Part shown: positions 27,849 to 40,416 of the stretch, one piece after another
Position numbering within the stretch: the stretch's first letter is position 1
How the letters are laid out: every line of letters starts with the position of its first letter
Assembly: GCA_013365365.1 (NCBI GenBank)
Contig: JABVXU010000008.1
Coordinates: 372,001-436,000, forward strand
Source: Cruorifilaria tuberocauda
Lineage: Eukaryota; Nematoda; Chromadorea; Rhabditida; Onchocercidae
Reading direction: 5' to 3'
DNA length: 64,000 nt
Translations under genes and position numbers: made by a program
The notes under the pieces: generated by a model
Told to the model about the DNA's origin: nothing
Seen by the model: the letters and a program-made list of their open reading frames with translations, nothing else
The model's database searches: none

Positions 27849-30704
27849 CTACGTTTTACTTTTCAGCTTCATCTTTTTCAACTGCAACATTTGATAAAAC
27901 GGGTCGTAATTTATTGATCGTCTGAAAGTAAACTAACTTTTGTGAGTAACAAAAATGCAATAAAATCTTTTTACTACTTCAGTTTGAACAGTGAAATATG
28001 TAACTCTAAATATTCCAAAATGATACCATCTGATATATTAGTTTTAGATACTCAAGAAACGTACTCAATAGCACTTATCCACTGATTCATTTCCTCTTGC
28101 GAAAAAGCACACATTTTATAAGAAGTATGCCGACCTATAACCATTCTTCCGTCTGTTTCTGTTTTACAAGCTTTTATTACCTGAAAAATGACTTAATTTA
28201 AATTATCATGTAAATAGTTGTATACAGTAAAGGTTAAAGATCAAAGCGATACGAACAAGATAAAATATTAAAAACATTTTGAACTGATTTGACATTTCAT
28301 ATCTAGATTAAGGATAAACCATATTTCAGAAAAATGAATTAAAATCATACGCAAAAGTACCACTGGTACTCCAAATAGAATATAAAATTATGAACCCGAT
28401 AGTTCAATGGAATTTCACCGATAAATGCAAACCTCACTGTTGTCACTGTAGATTTCGAAACAGTATGGCTTTCCTTTTTCTTCAGTGGCACGAACGCGAA
28501 CATTTTCTAAAGGTATGATTCCTCGTGGCTCTTTTGCCTTTAATATACCCAATTTAGCTAATATCACCACTTCTTAAATATTCCTAACAAAATAACCCAA
28601 TCGATTTTGTCAGTAATTTAAATGCTCACATTGTGAACTTTAGTTGCATGGTGAATTAAAAGTCAGTCAGTTATTTTCGAAAGCAAATTTTCAGGCCTCC
28701 ACACATAAGTTGGAAATCTTACCGTCGTATGTTCAAAATAATATAAACATTTCTCAGCTAAAATGAACCATCGTCTCTTCCATGACTTCAAAAATGGACG
28801 TGTTGTGGCCAAGGAAGATGCTGAAGAACAAATATTTCTCAACAAAAATAAATTACAATCTTTCAATACTTCTTAGTCAGTTAGCTTAAAACACTATAAA
28901 AATCATGTATTAATCAATAAATTCTATGTAGTAAAAAGTTACCTTGTTTCAACAACCATCCTTCTCGGTCGGGATTGAAGAATGTGTTGTAAAATTCTCC
29001 ATCGTCTGTTGGAAATTGGAAGGGCTCAGTCCGTATGGATTCATAAATACTCTGAAAAAGAGAAAAAAGATAAGATTAACTGGAAATCCTACTGTTATTA
29101 GCTGTAATCTTCATCTTCATTCTTGACTAGAACTAAATCTTAAAAATATCAAATAAGCAAATTCATTGTAACATGCGCATACAACCGTGCTCAAGTCCTT
29201 TAAAATAGACTCCCAATACTAACTGCCCAACTTTCGCTTAATCTAACAGGGAAATTGAGACAGAAAAAATATATACCTCTAATAATTCTCTTGGAACATC
29301 TCTTCCTTCATCGATACCATGATACATAGTTATGAAGCCATCAAGTGTCAACGGAGTTTTTACATTACGATTATGCAGTGCAGTGTTAAGCATTACGATT
29401 GCAAAACACAATATGTAGCAGGTATCTACAAAACGACTTTGTACAGTAGTTAAATTGTCAACCACAAATGAAATATGAACACGAGATCACGTGAACACTG
29501 TAGTGTGATATGCAGAACTGTTCACATTTATAATCAATGGAGTCAACTGGAAAAGTAACAACTGTAAATCAGTTTCAAATACATATATGATTGAACCATT
29601 ATTTGATGAAACATAGTCTTGAAGTGATATTCTGATATTTTGGTATTAAATTATTGGATTTCGATGAGACGAAAAAATTTTTTCCTGTTAGGGCGAAATA
29701 AAGATTACATAATAAAGAAAAAAAAAGTCACGCACAGCGAATTACAAATTCCATGTTACTATTCAAACTTCAACTTACCAACGCTAGAAAAAACTCCTGG
29801 ATTGTTCGTACAATAACGACGTGCGAAAGCATTAACCATACGATCGATTTTCTGGGATTCACCGGGTAAACGAAACGACCAGAAAAATTGTCTAAGTGCT
29901 TGCACTAGGATGAGATCTGTGAAGTCATGCAGTTCACAAAACTTTTCCAATACTTCTAAGTTAAACGGATTGTTTTCGCCCAAATAATCGCCAACAGCAC
30001 TTTTTCGTAAACCTAAACAAATCCTACAAGAGGGGTCAAAATCCTCTCACCTACATAAGATGCCATTGAAAAGTTGTTTTGTAAATCCTAGTGCTGTTCT
30101 TATTTTTCTTATTTCCATTAAGATTTCAATCACGGTAAAAATGGAGATAATATAACACTCGGGAAAGTCGATTTTACGTTAATTTGTGCCAAACAGGAAA
30201 AAATCTAATTTGACTTACCTTCTCCTTTATAAAGAAATTCGGCAACCGATGTAGATGAGTTATGAACAAGATTATGTTGAATCATATATTCCATACCCTT
30301 TTTGGGATCTATGTTAAAATTTTTTCGAGCTAGAGACATATGCCTTCCATTTGGGCTGTATCTGAAATTAATACAAATCTTAATCACTGCGAGAAATTCT
30401 CCGCATAAGAAAAATGTATCGATCAATCTTAAACAAAAACCAACTCTTCATCAGGAATATCAATTGTTGCCAACTGCGCGTTGATACCATCCAATTCTGA
30501 CCGAATTTCCTGAAAAGGACAATCATAATAAATTGTCTCAGTCAAAAGCATTTTGAACAAAACGATTTCAGAACCGATAAATCCAAAAAAAAGAAAAACA
30601 AGATTTACCTCAACATCTTCATTGATCCCAGAACGACGTGCACGCAAAAAAGCGAGATCCTCTAATTCGGCAGGAGTGAGATCGGTGGTATTAAAATAAG
30701 CCAT
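27849..30704 (-). CDS. grp-1: Cytohesin, Sec7-PH ARF guanine-nucleotide exchange factor, complete (395 aa)
   Basis: Cytohesins activate ARF GTPases at phosphoinositide-rich membranes. Ten exons join in phase: 30609-30704, 30445-30509, 30219-30361, 29779-30012, 29277-29425, 28943-29051, 28723-28820, 28433-28537, 28065-28180, 27849-27921. The order is a short N-terminal helix (from [20 protein letters not shown]), a Sec7 domain (about residues 60-245) and a PH domain. The Sec7 catalytic glutamate is in the FLYKGEG segment; [20 protein letters not shown] and [12 protein letters not shown] are also diagnostic. PH landmarks are [42 protein letters not shown] and [13 protein letters not shown]. The C-terminus [19 protein letters not shown] keeps the polybasic tail. 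Oddity: the PH beta1-beta2 loop is longer than usual and lacks the di- or tri-glycine. Length fits the family. Confidence 0.96.
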
Positions 30705-32332
30705 CAAAATAATTACATGGAATCAGTAAACATGAGTTAAATAATTATTAAATTTCCTGCAAGCAACCGTTTAATGGACAATAATCTTTGAAAAATGACC
30801 GCTAATTCGATGGAAATTAACATTTTAAAAAACTAAAATGAATAAATTTCCACTCTTACATGTATTCCCATTTTTCCTTAAATCGATGCTATCAATGCTA
30901 TCATCTTTCCCACTGTTCGGTTGAGTCTGAGCAATGATTTTAATATATTACTAAGCGTTCTACAGTTCCATACAGCTACTTGTTGTGTATACCTTTTAAA
31001 TTAAAAAAAAAGAGGTGATTCGGAATCTCATCCCTCAATCTGATCTTGGTCAAATCGGAAAAATAGTAAAGAGTTGAAGTTTCATCTATTTATTGTATTT
31101 TTTGACATCATAAAAGTTACGGAAGTGGTGATACTCCAAACCATGCTGTTTCTTTTTTCGTCCGTCAACCTCGTCAATAATCAAATGAAATCAAAACATA
31201 CTTACACCGACCCAGGCATTTCCGGCCAAAAAGACTCAAAAATACCACTACTACCACCTCGCCAATTGACCAAGGCCTCCTTTTCCATAGCTTCCTCCCC
31301 TTGACAATTCGTTGTGAGAGCCCAAATCTTTATCACCAGCATTAAAATTTTTCCACTTTCTTTTCGCGAAACTTAACTATTTAAGGAGATCCAGATAAGG
31401 CCAGCTTCAAAATCCAACTAAACGCAATACCAATGTCTTAGAATGACTTATGCCATCGTTAATTCTTCATTATACAATAGGTCTGTCTCTTATTAATTCA
31501 CTGGAAAACGTTTCAAATAAGTTAATCTTGTTACTAATGGGAAATTATGTAGTTTCATGATTGCTGCAAGGATAATTTCGAATATTTGATATACAAAGTG
31601 AATAGAAGCATACCACAAACTCGAAAAATTTTTACCGCGTAAGTAATAAATATGACTTGAAAACTATAAATTAAAAAGATAATTCAAATAAGGCATAAAG
31701 ATAAAAAAGAAAAAGAAATCCATTTAAAAAAAGAGAAAAAAACCGACCAAATAGTTTCACTACAAACCACAGAAAAAAATGACAATGAAGTGAAAAATAT
31801 TAAAAATTAAAAGAATTATAAGATGTTATTCAAAGGAAATGAAACGCAAAAGGAAACGAGAAAAAATAAGAGGCAAGATGATATGAAATATTTGAATAAG
31901 AAGGCTACTGAGCAGCAAAATACCGAAAACTATGAAAAACATTCAATGAATGCAACTTTGAAAAAAAAGGTTAACATCTACAGAACAACGTTTATAACAA
32001 ATGTTACAAGTTGATTTAGCAAAAAAAACATAGGGTTTAAGCAGTGCCATGGTTTCACACGTAGCATAAATAATGGGAAATGTATCCTAAAGACCTAGCA
32101 GGTATAACAGTAATACTATGAAAAGAATTTGCTCAACCTATGTTACTACAGTAAAAAAACCCTCCAAAATCTGCAAAATAAATAACTTTTAGAAGCAGAC
32201 ATAATATTAGAATATCCTACTCCCATAATACCGGATATCAAAATTCTTATCCTATTATATTAATGGAACACGACACCAATTCCAGGTTATTACTACTGTC
32301 TAAAATTTTCTTATAGTTTTAATAGTAAATTG
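30705..32332. other. Intergenic: cytohesin 5' flank and 3' flank of the orphan gene
   Basis: About 1.6 kb, strongly A-rich on the plus strand between about 31670 and 32040. The lysine- and asparagine-rich frame at 31823-32014 looks like a composition effect. No promoter motif was recognised. Confidence 0.6.
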
Positions 32333-34376
32333 TCAATAAGAGATTTCACTGTGTTCATTTGAGTTACTCGATTCATACACTTCAACATTTTCTATCTCCG
32401 TATCTGCGATCTTTTTTACAGGTGATAACTTCTCTCCTGCAATAATAAAATAAATCAGTAACTTTAAGACTTACGGTTGAAATGAATATATTTCTGTCGG
32501 GACTATAAAAAAAAAGAGTTTTAGAACATTATAGGAATTCCAATCATGAAATAGCGAATTATAAAGAACTCGTTAGAAGTTTCGTCGTCGATCGGAATAA
32601 AAATATTTTAGCTGCAAAATGGGACGGATGTCCCAGATGTTTTAAGCAATATGGAAAAATTTGCTAGCTAGGACCACAAATTTAACATTGCCGACGAATA
32701 ATACTGTTAAACTAGTTTTGTGCTTGCCACTGTGCGTCCTTTTTCAGGCGTGCATGTACGAAGTTATATCCAAGATTACAGCCATATCACTATCAGCAAA
32801 TGTAAGCTCAAAGATTCTAACGATTATTTAAAAGTAGAAAAAACATACCATTTTGTTTGGCAATATCTTTATCGTTAGAATGCAATGAATTACTAACAGA
32901 AAAAGATGGCTTCTTCCTTGAATAGTACGTATTTCTGCAATATGAAGAGTAAACCTTCCTTCCATAACAAAGAAATACACAGATGATGCTTAATTTTCAC
33001 TGTTTTAGTACAAAATCTGGAAATTTAAACTTTCAAACCGGTTAAGAGTTAGAGCTTTATATACATTTGATGAAGCTGTACACAAGTTCGTAAAATTCGA
33101 TAATGACAAATCATATTATTGCTTCTGCAAAAGCTTTTGAAGACCCATTTTCTCAGTTATATTCTGAAATGAAACACCTAATTTTCAATTATTTCTCGAA
33201 AAAACACATCAACAGACTATAACGTCTTTGAAAATTTCGTTCCCGGTAACATTTCATTTATAAACAGTATTTACAGAGATATGGAGAATATTTAGAAAAT
33301 CCAAATGAATATGCAACAAAAGTGAACTGATTTTAAGAGAAAACCTGAAATTCGACAACTGAAAGGAAAGGTTGCAGTTGTTTGATAACTTCGCAATCCA
33401 ATGGGATTACTTTTCGGTTTTGAGAAGCTAAAATCAATTGGCGAATGTCGAAGCCACTTTGATTACTGCGTTTGTTATCCATTTTAAAAACGGCATCAGT
33501 AGAGATTGTAAGTTGGGGATGGTAAGACTTTAAAAAATTTTCACTTTCCGCTGAGAGTGGTTCTGGACTTCGTTCGGTAGAAGGGAATCCAGTCTTCAAA
33601 TCGCATAACTGCTGTTTCACTTGCATAATTTCACCTATAACACATGGAATGCAGAAATCTTCTTACTAAAAATCTAAAATCTGTCACTAATCCCCAATTA
33701 TTGCATTGAAATATTGACCAAGAGATAAGTTTGGATAAAATGACTCGATAAATGCAACCGGAAAGCGAGAAAATTCGTCATCTGTAATACTTAGGATATA
33801 CTCGCGGGAACTAATGCGTTTATCCAGTGCATTGAACATGTCAATTTGTTCGTCAAATGCATTTCCAAACTCATCAGAAGCAATGAAGGATAATGTAATG
33901 GCAACTTTCTGTAATTTTAATCAAATTGGTGAGCAGAATTTTCAGATTTCATTTAAAGCAAACACAAAGTCTTCAGAGTAAAAATAAACAAATAAAATAA
34001 AAATGTGAATAAAAGAAGAAAGTTTGCTAATAATTGAAATATCAAATTCATATGTTTAAGCCCTTGAAAACTTCTCAAGTTGCTGATAGAAATAAGACCT
34101 CCTAAATGTTGACAGCATTATGATGGATATAACCTTTGCTGATGAAATTTCCTCGAAAACTTCCCAATTTGCCGATGCATGGACTGGCACTATTGCAGAT
34201 ATTGATGGCTGTGCAGCCTTATCGGGTAATTCTGATGAATGCGCAAGCTGCAAAGTAGTGACAACCGGCAAGGGTTCAATTATAACCGGTTCATTCGAAA
34301 TTTCTGATTGATTTCTAATTGTTGCGTTTGTTTCGACAGATTGAGCGCAAAATTCACAGCATCGCAACACGAACAT
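32333..34376 (-). CDS. Unrecognised protein, about 322 aa, seven exons
   Basis: I do not recognise this family. Exons 34134-34376, 33719-33908, 33345-33634, 33145-33163, 33039-33075, 32849-32934 and 32333-32436 join in phase to a single stop, strong evidence of a real gene; two are micro-exons of 19 and 37 nt. The start (MFVLRCCEFCAQSVETNATI) is hydrophobic and Cys-rich at the front and could be a short signal peptide. The reading frame stays open upstream of this Met for about 26 codons, so the true start may differ. The middle exon (SFIASDEFGNAFDEQIDM, then YILSITDDEFSRFPVAF) looks like folded, acidic protein. The C-terminal third is polar, rich in Ser, Asn and Lys, and ends SSNSNEHSEISY. 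It is transcribed divergently from POFUT2, with 606 bp between the start codons. Confidence 0.7.
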
Positions 34377-34982
34377 CGCTATAACTGATAAGACTGAGAG
34401 ATTCTTGGAAAAAAATTGCGGTAAAATGCATTGAGTAAAATAGTTTGCATCTTCGCCTCACATTCGTATATCTCCGTATCCTCAAACTTTTTAAAGGTTT
34501 CAAGAGACAATTACTTTAATTCATCCAAGCACAAAAATGCCGGCCCAATGAATACCAGCAAACAATGGGAAACGCAAGTGCTCTTCGTCGGAGCGTTAAT
34601 AACAGGCCGCGAGAGAAGTTAGAGATTTGTAGAACGCGTATTCTAGTTCACTGTCGCGGAAGAGCGGGGGTTCTAGTGTCTCGCCCATTCGTTTTGCAAT
34701 CCCATGGTTTGGGAAGGGACATTGATTAGTTAGCGAATATATCAAATATTTACACGTAATCTATTTCGGTGCGGCGAGATGGGATACCCATGTATGGATT
34801 GCTTTGGAAGAGCGCTAATGTGCAGAAAATTACCCAATATCAACGTTCAATCTATCATGCTTTTGCAACTGTTTTGCGACTGTTACTTCGTTCTCACCAA
34901 AAATAACGATTGCAGACACTAATCTAGGTTCATCACCAATTATTTTCGATTCATGCAAAGAAAATGACTCGCTGATGTAAAA
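34377..34982. promoter_or_regulatory. Divergent promoter region, orphan gene / POFUT2
   Basis: 606 bp separate two start codons facing away from each other. The region contains a GC-rich patch (34591-34690) unusual for this AT-rich DNA, including the shared 20-bp element listed next. A bidirectional promoter is inferred from layout only. Confidence 0.55.
34595..34614. promoter_or_regulatory. Shared 20-bp GC-rich element, copy 1
   Basis: Reads GTTAATAACAGGCCGCGAGA. It matches 18 of 20 positions with the block at 40417-40436, which also lies between divergent genes. The function is unknown; a promoter element is a guess based on position. Confidence 0.45.
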
Positions 34983-37392
34983 ATGGTTAGATTTTCAGTC
35001 CTCAACAAGAATATGAATTCGAAATGCTGCCAGCCACTTCCCACTTCAAATCTTCATATTCAGTATTGGCTTCTAGTTACGTCCAATCTGTTGTTTTATT
35101 TATTGGTCATAACGGACTATTGCGATGCTAATGAAAGTATTGCTGTATTAGCAAATGACGTCAGTAGAGATGAGAAGAAGTTTCTAATTTACGATGTCAA
35201 TTATGGGGAAGGATTCAACTTACGACGTGATGTTTTTATGAGGTAATTCAGAACTTGTTTATTGGCTGTTACGGCTGCATATAATATTCATTTCATTTTT
35301 CTTCATTACTTCAGAAATTTCGGTTTCCGTCGAAATTTATTGTTATTCAAATGTCATTTTGCAGAATAGCAAATACAGTCAGAATTTTGCGAGAACGTGG
35401 TCATAATTATGTGCTTGTATTACCTCCGTGGGGTGGTCTTTATCATTGGCGAAGACATCAGTTGAAATTACCTTGGTCGAAATTCTTCCACGTTCAAAGT
35501 ATTAATGAATTTGTTCCCGTGATTGAGTTTCACAGATTTCTAAAAGGTATGCGTTAGTTATCTTCACGCTGGAAGGAACAATCATTCTTAACAGAAAACT
35601 TTAGTTTAAATATATTATACTTTGCTGAAGTTTAACGTTGACATTGTAAGTGGTTTCTAAAAACGAAATTGTTAGAATTTTAGACCACTCTGAGGTTGAA
35701 ATAGGGGAATGGTTAATTAGTCCGTTAGCGGTTCAGTTAATCGCAGCATTATTTCTAGAAACAAATTACGATGCTATAGATGAAGTATTGTATTTACAAG
35801 GTTATGCAGAAGGATGGAAGGATAGAAAATATGAAATCAAATATGATCGGCGGGACTGCATCATTAATGATCCTCATTACAAGTTCATTGATGGACTTTG
35901 GTATGATTCCACGATGTTAAATTGGATGAAACACTTCAATTTTTCTAAACAGTTCCAAAGCGAAAATTCGATATAAATTGCACATTTATATATTAATTCT
36001 TTTCTGGAGACATACTTGAACTGAAAGTTGTTGCGTATTTATCCTAACTTAATGTTAAATTTTCTCTCTGCTTTTGAACTCCTGTAAAGATTAAATTTAA
36101 TACCTACAAATCAGCCTTCATCTTCACTTCATTTATACTGTTTTTCAGGAAAGGCTGGTTTTTTGCCTTTGAAAATGTTTATGCTCGCAAATTTTCGTGC
36201 ATTTCAATTCAAGGAGATTCAGAAACACTGGCTAATATGATTGAAAAAGATCATCGCCATGCAAATTCATTAATGATTGATCGCGCAGAAACGGTGCTTC
36301 ATTCACGTTTTGGTGACTTTATTTATTGGGAAGCGAGACGCTCCATGCGTTACGCAAAGCACCTTCGTCTTATTGCTGATAAATTTAGGTAACCTTGAAT
36401 TGGGATACTGGTCCAATATGTTTGCTGTAGAATGGAGTTCTCATGCTGCAAATCGAATAGAAAAGCTTCATTCTTTCGTTGGTCAACATATTTCTCAAAA
36501 ATTTGATCACTGAATATTTAAGGCAAAAACGATTGAATTCAAGTGATGCGAGAGATGGAACTCTGCTTTCCGATTCATGGAAGACAACGAAGAAAGTATG
36601 TTACGTTCGCTTAATACAGGGATGAAATCTTCTTAAAGACGATTCAGCTGAAGAAAAAACTTAATTTTTTCAAAATTTTTTCAGGAACACGGCGAAGCGC
36701 AAGGAGGAGACTACATATGTGTCCACTGGAGACGTCGTGACTTTGTGCGATCTCACAGTGCTGATATACCATCTATCAGTGGCACCGCCGAGCAGGTTTC
36801 AGTGCTTGCTTGAGTGTTAAGTGCATGAGAATATAGTTCGAACATCGTGTGAATATCTTTCGTTCTAAATGTGGGACCAAGAAACTGGGACGAGATATCC
36901 GGAACTTATCTTTTTTATCAAATCTGGCATTCTTGAAGATTGCTGTGATTCTGCGAAAAGAAAATCTCACCACTGTCTATTTATGTACCGATGCTCCGAT
37001 CGCTGAGGTGACTGCTCTTATCAATCTTTTGCCGTCCAATATACAAGTTGAACGATTCTTAAACGACTCATCTTTGAATGATGGACAAGTTTCCATTGTT
37101 GACCAGGTTCTGTACTTTTCTGATTTATAACTCATTTACTAACGCAAAACCTGATTAGATTTTTTTGTTCCTTGCGTACTTGGATGTTTCGTTGCAGTGG
37201 ATATGTGCACATGCTCGTTACTTTATTGGAACTCACACATCAACTTTCTCATATCGGATACAGGAGGATAGAGAAATCTTGGGCTTCGAACCAGAGAAAA
37301 CTTTTAACAGATTGTGTCCCGATGATGACAACGATTGCGAACAACCCGCCAGATGGACGATAGTTTATAGAGAAGCATCTATTCGTTATTGA
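34983..37392 (+). CDS. pad-2: GDP-fucose protein O-fucosyltransferase 2, complete (450 aa)
   Basis: POFUT2 adds O-fucose to thrombospondin type 1 repeats in the ER. Exons 34983-35242, 35365-35546, 35759-35882, 36149-36388, 36523-36595, 36685-36795, 36939-37106 and 37198-37392 join in phase. An N-terminal hydrophobic stretch ([16 protein letters not shown]) is the signal or anchor. Family motifs: [16 protein letters not shown] with the catalytic Glu in [56 protein letters not shown] (GDP-fucose-binding arginine), LCTDAP and [20 protein letters not shown]. Length is close to the human enzyme (429). In-frame Met codons follow the first Met, so the start could be a few residues later. The acceptor at 36939 is inferred from alignment spacing and may be off by a few codons. 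Confidence 0.95.
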
Positions 37393-37591
37393 TATTAGTG
37401 TAATTAGTTAAATTCCAATTCTCTATCTATAATTATTTGCACAATATAAAGAATCCATTTGTTTGAATATAAATTTATCAAAGTTACTCTCCGAACACCA
37501 TCAAAATGTTATCCAGAAGGAATACGACGACATTATGACATATACATGACAACTTTTCAACAATCATATAGAAAAACAAACAACGCCCTCA

Positions 37592-39327
37592 TCAAACTCG
37601 AACAGGTGCGCTTTGCGCAAGAAATTCCCAATAACGCTGGTATGGAGTCTTTTCTAAAGATTGCTCCTTCCATAAATCAGGCGTCAAATATGAATAGGTA
37701 CGCTGAATCGCTGCATATGTAGCCTGAATTTAGAAAAATGTTACAATGATATCATCAAATCCCTTCGACCATGTACACTATATATTCCAGTTGGAGGAAG
37801 GGGAATCATATGCGAAAAAACTTAGGCCATAATGCGGTCGAACCATACCTTTAAACCCATTATTTATTCCATTTTGACCATCCCAAACAAAAAACTTACT
37901 TTTGCAAAGTTGCCCAGCGTAGCAGTTTGTCCGACAGCGGATGTGTAACAATCTTCTACGCCAGCCATTTGAAGCAGTTTTTTTGGCACAGGTGCTGATA
38001 CAATACCAGTGCCTCTAGGAGCAGGGATAAGGCGCACCAGCACCGAACCACATTTTCCAGTGACCTGGAAAAAAGTTAAGCATATCCTCACCTCATGGAT
38101 ATAATTATTGAAATATTTAATCCTCTCCATAAATACCTTGCAAGGAACGGTGTGTGGCTGGCCGATCTTGTTACCCCAATATCCACGCCGTACTGGGATG
38201 ACTGATAACTTTGCGGCAATGATCGCACCACGAATAGCTGTTGCTACTTCTTTTGAACACTTGACCCCCAAGCCTACATGTCCGTTGTGGTCTCCAATAG
38301 CAACGAAGGCCTGAACAGAAATTTTATAGATTCTCTAAGAATCTACAAGCAAACATTACTTACCAGATTTAAAGGTGTGATAAAATACTGCGTTTCCACA
38401 AACCTTAAAGCGTGTACGTTGTCCCGCACGAGTTTGTTTTTGCACTGGCATTATTTTCAATACTTCATCTTTTAAATTAGACAGCAATATATCGATGATT
38501 TCATATTCCTGTAAAAGAAATGTTGAAAATACAAAAAGATTTATTTAAGGTTCTTCGATATGTAAATATACTGAGCTAATAAATCATATACGTTCATTTA
38601 CTTTGATTGGTAACGAGTTTAAATAAATCTCTTCAAGCGAAGTGATTTTTCGATCTTTAACCAAACGTCCCAGCTTTGTTACTGGAACCCATTCTTTATC
38701 GCCTTCCTTTCCACTTCTAAAATTTCAGGAATGGAACAACTGTGGAAACTGTGATAAATAAAAGTTTGAGAATTTGGGATTTCTTACATAGCTTTTATCC
38801 TCGCTGTATAGCGGAAACACGATTAAAAAGCTGCACACACATTACTTACATCAAGTAACGCAAACAAATCAATCGACTCTGAACAACACCAAGATAACAA
38901 CAATTTAAAAATCACAGTACTTAACGAAAGCGATACTAACCTTCCACCACGTCCACCTCGACCGCGACCACGGCCACGATTCCGTTCACCACCTCCACCA
39001 CGACCGCTTCTACCTACATTATTTCATTTTATTTTAGGAAATACGCAAATACCATAATAATTTGAACTGCAAAATTCCCAATTGTACTAATCTACAACAT
39101 ATCTAATCCTTACTTAAAAAGACCAAGAATGTACGATTTCATCAAAAACTTTATCCAACCGAGCAAGCTAGCATAATACTATGAATTGAAATAACAGCAA
39201 ATTTGAATGCTGAAGAATTCATGCTCAACAGAAACAACTCTCCTTAGAACAATCAAAATCATGAAAAGCACTTACCTCCCCGATCGCCACTACCAAATCC
39301 ACCTCGAAAACCTCCACGTTCAGCCAT
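37592..39327 (-). CDS. rps-2: 40S ribosomal protein S2 (uS5), complete (271 aa)
   Basis: uS5 is a small-subunit ribosomal protein near the mRNA entry channel. Seven exons: 39276-39327, 38941-39013, 38602-38716, 38404-38508, 38137-38310, 37900-38064, 37592-37723. The N-terminus is the usual RG-rich segment ([18 protein letters not shown], then [12 protein letters not shown]). The S5 fold follows: [72 protein letters not shown] and [18 protein letters not shown]. The last exon continues [20 protein letters not shown] and ends APVRV. The gene is convergent with POFUT2; only 199 bp separate the two stop codons. Confidence 0.97.
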
Positions 39328-40003
39328 ATCGAAATTCAACGTTTAACAATTACCTAAAATATGAGATACATTTTAAAAAATATGAGAAAGAATAAGAAAA
39401 ATATGGATATGTTGAAGAGAATCTGTTACAAATAAGACTGAAAGGATGAGTATTACTGTAATTAAGCAATTAATCAACATACAAATGTTAAGCCACCTAC
39501 CAGTATATTACAATACTTTACTCTGCAGTGGATGAAAAGGGAAAAAATTAGAAAGAGTAGAAACACTTAAAAAATGGTATCACGCAAGGTATACATTAAG
39601 AATACTTTCCAATCAATGCTGATATTGCTATATCCCTAATCGATTAAATGTGGTATAAAGAATAACATCTCTTAACTAAAGACTAAAAGGATGCTATTTA
39701 AGATGAAAAAGAAAGGACTGCGAGAGGCATATAGCAAAAAACATATACAGTACATGGAGGACTACAGCAAAATGAAATTTTGCATAGATGAAACACTGTG
39801 ATGACAATTACTAAATGATTTGGGTAAAGAAAGAGATGTAAGTCTTTAGAAACATCATATCACAATTAACATATTCTTGTAAGGTCTAAGCACTGATGTG
39901 TAACATCATAAACATTAGAAGTTGCCTTCACCAATTAAAGGGTTAACGGGAGGTAAGCAGGAATTTTGTGGGAATGAAACCTTAACAACGTGACTAGCAA
40001 GAA

Positions 40004-40052
40004 ACGTGACAGAGACGTAACTACGTGACAGAGACGTAACTACGTGACAGAA
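40004..40052. promoter_or_regulatory. 19-bp tandem repeat carrying ACGT cores (candidate bZIP site cluster)
   Basis: The unit ACGTGACAGAGACGTAACT occurs at 40004-40022 and 40023-40041, with a partial third copy from 40042. Each full copy has two ACGT cores, and one more (AACGTG) lies at 39987-39992. ACGT is the core bound by bZIP factors such as XBP1 and ATF6, which induce ER chaperones; HYOU1 starts 1.3 kb to the right. The repeat is seen; the regulatory role is inference, and the flanks do not match the consensus UPRE exactly. Confidence 0.45.
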
Positions 40053-40416
40053 CTATCACTAGAAATCATCAACTTCAATAATGTAGGATGACCGGTGAGA
40101 AGGGGTCAAAAGATTTGATCATCTCGAGCTATTCCCATTACTGATTTTTTTTCTAAATACCTTCGGCCGACTTCCCAAATGTTTGTGTGATCCCACAACC
40201 AAAACTGTCATACCGCTCAATGAGACTACCTAAAATCTGCCTTCATCCTTTCGCTACAATATGAGTAAATGAAGAGAGTGTGTGTGAAAATGAAGACAGT
40301 AGACGACGAGGTGAAAAGTTGCAAAGAATGGAGGGAGAAAGGCACTCATTTACTGGAAGTGATCAGAAAGTGTCAGCTGGGAATAGACAAGGATCAGAAG
40401 AATGACCGAGGGGTTT

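Noticed and set aside
31823..32014. 63-codon Lys/Asn-rich plus-strand frame
   Set aside because: It is explained by A-rich composition and has no splice context or recognisable motif.
37459..37722. 87-codon plus-strand frame just after POFUT2
   Set aside because: It is the antisense of the last rps-2 exon (37592-37723), which reads perfectly as the conserved S2 C-terminus on the minus strand.
39128..39145. TGATGA C-box-like sequence in an rps-2 intron (possible snoRNA)
   Set aside because: No D-box or terminal stem was found downstream within the intron.
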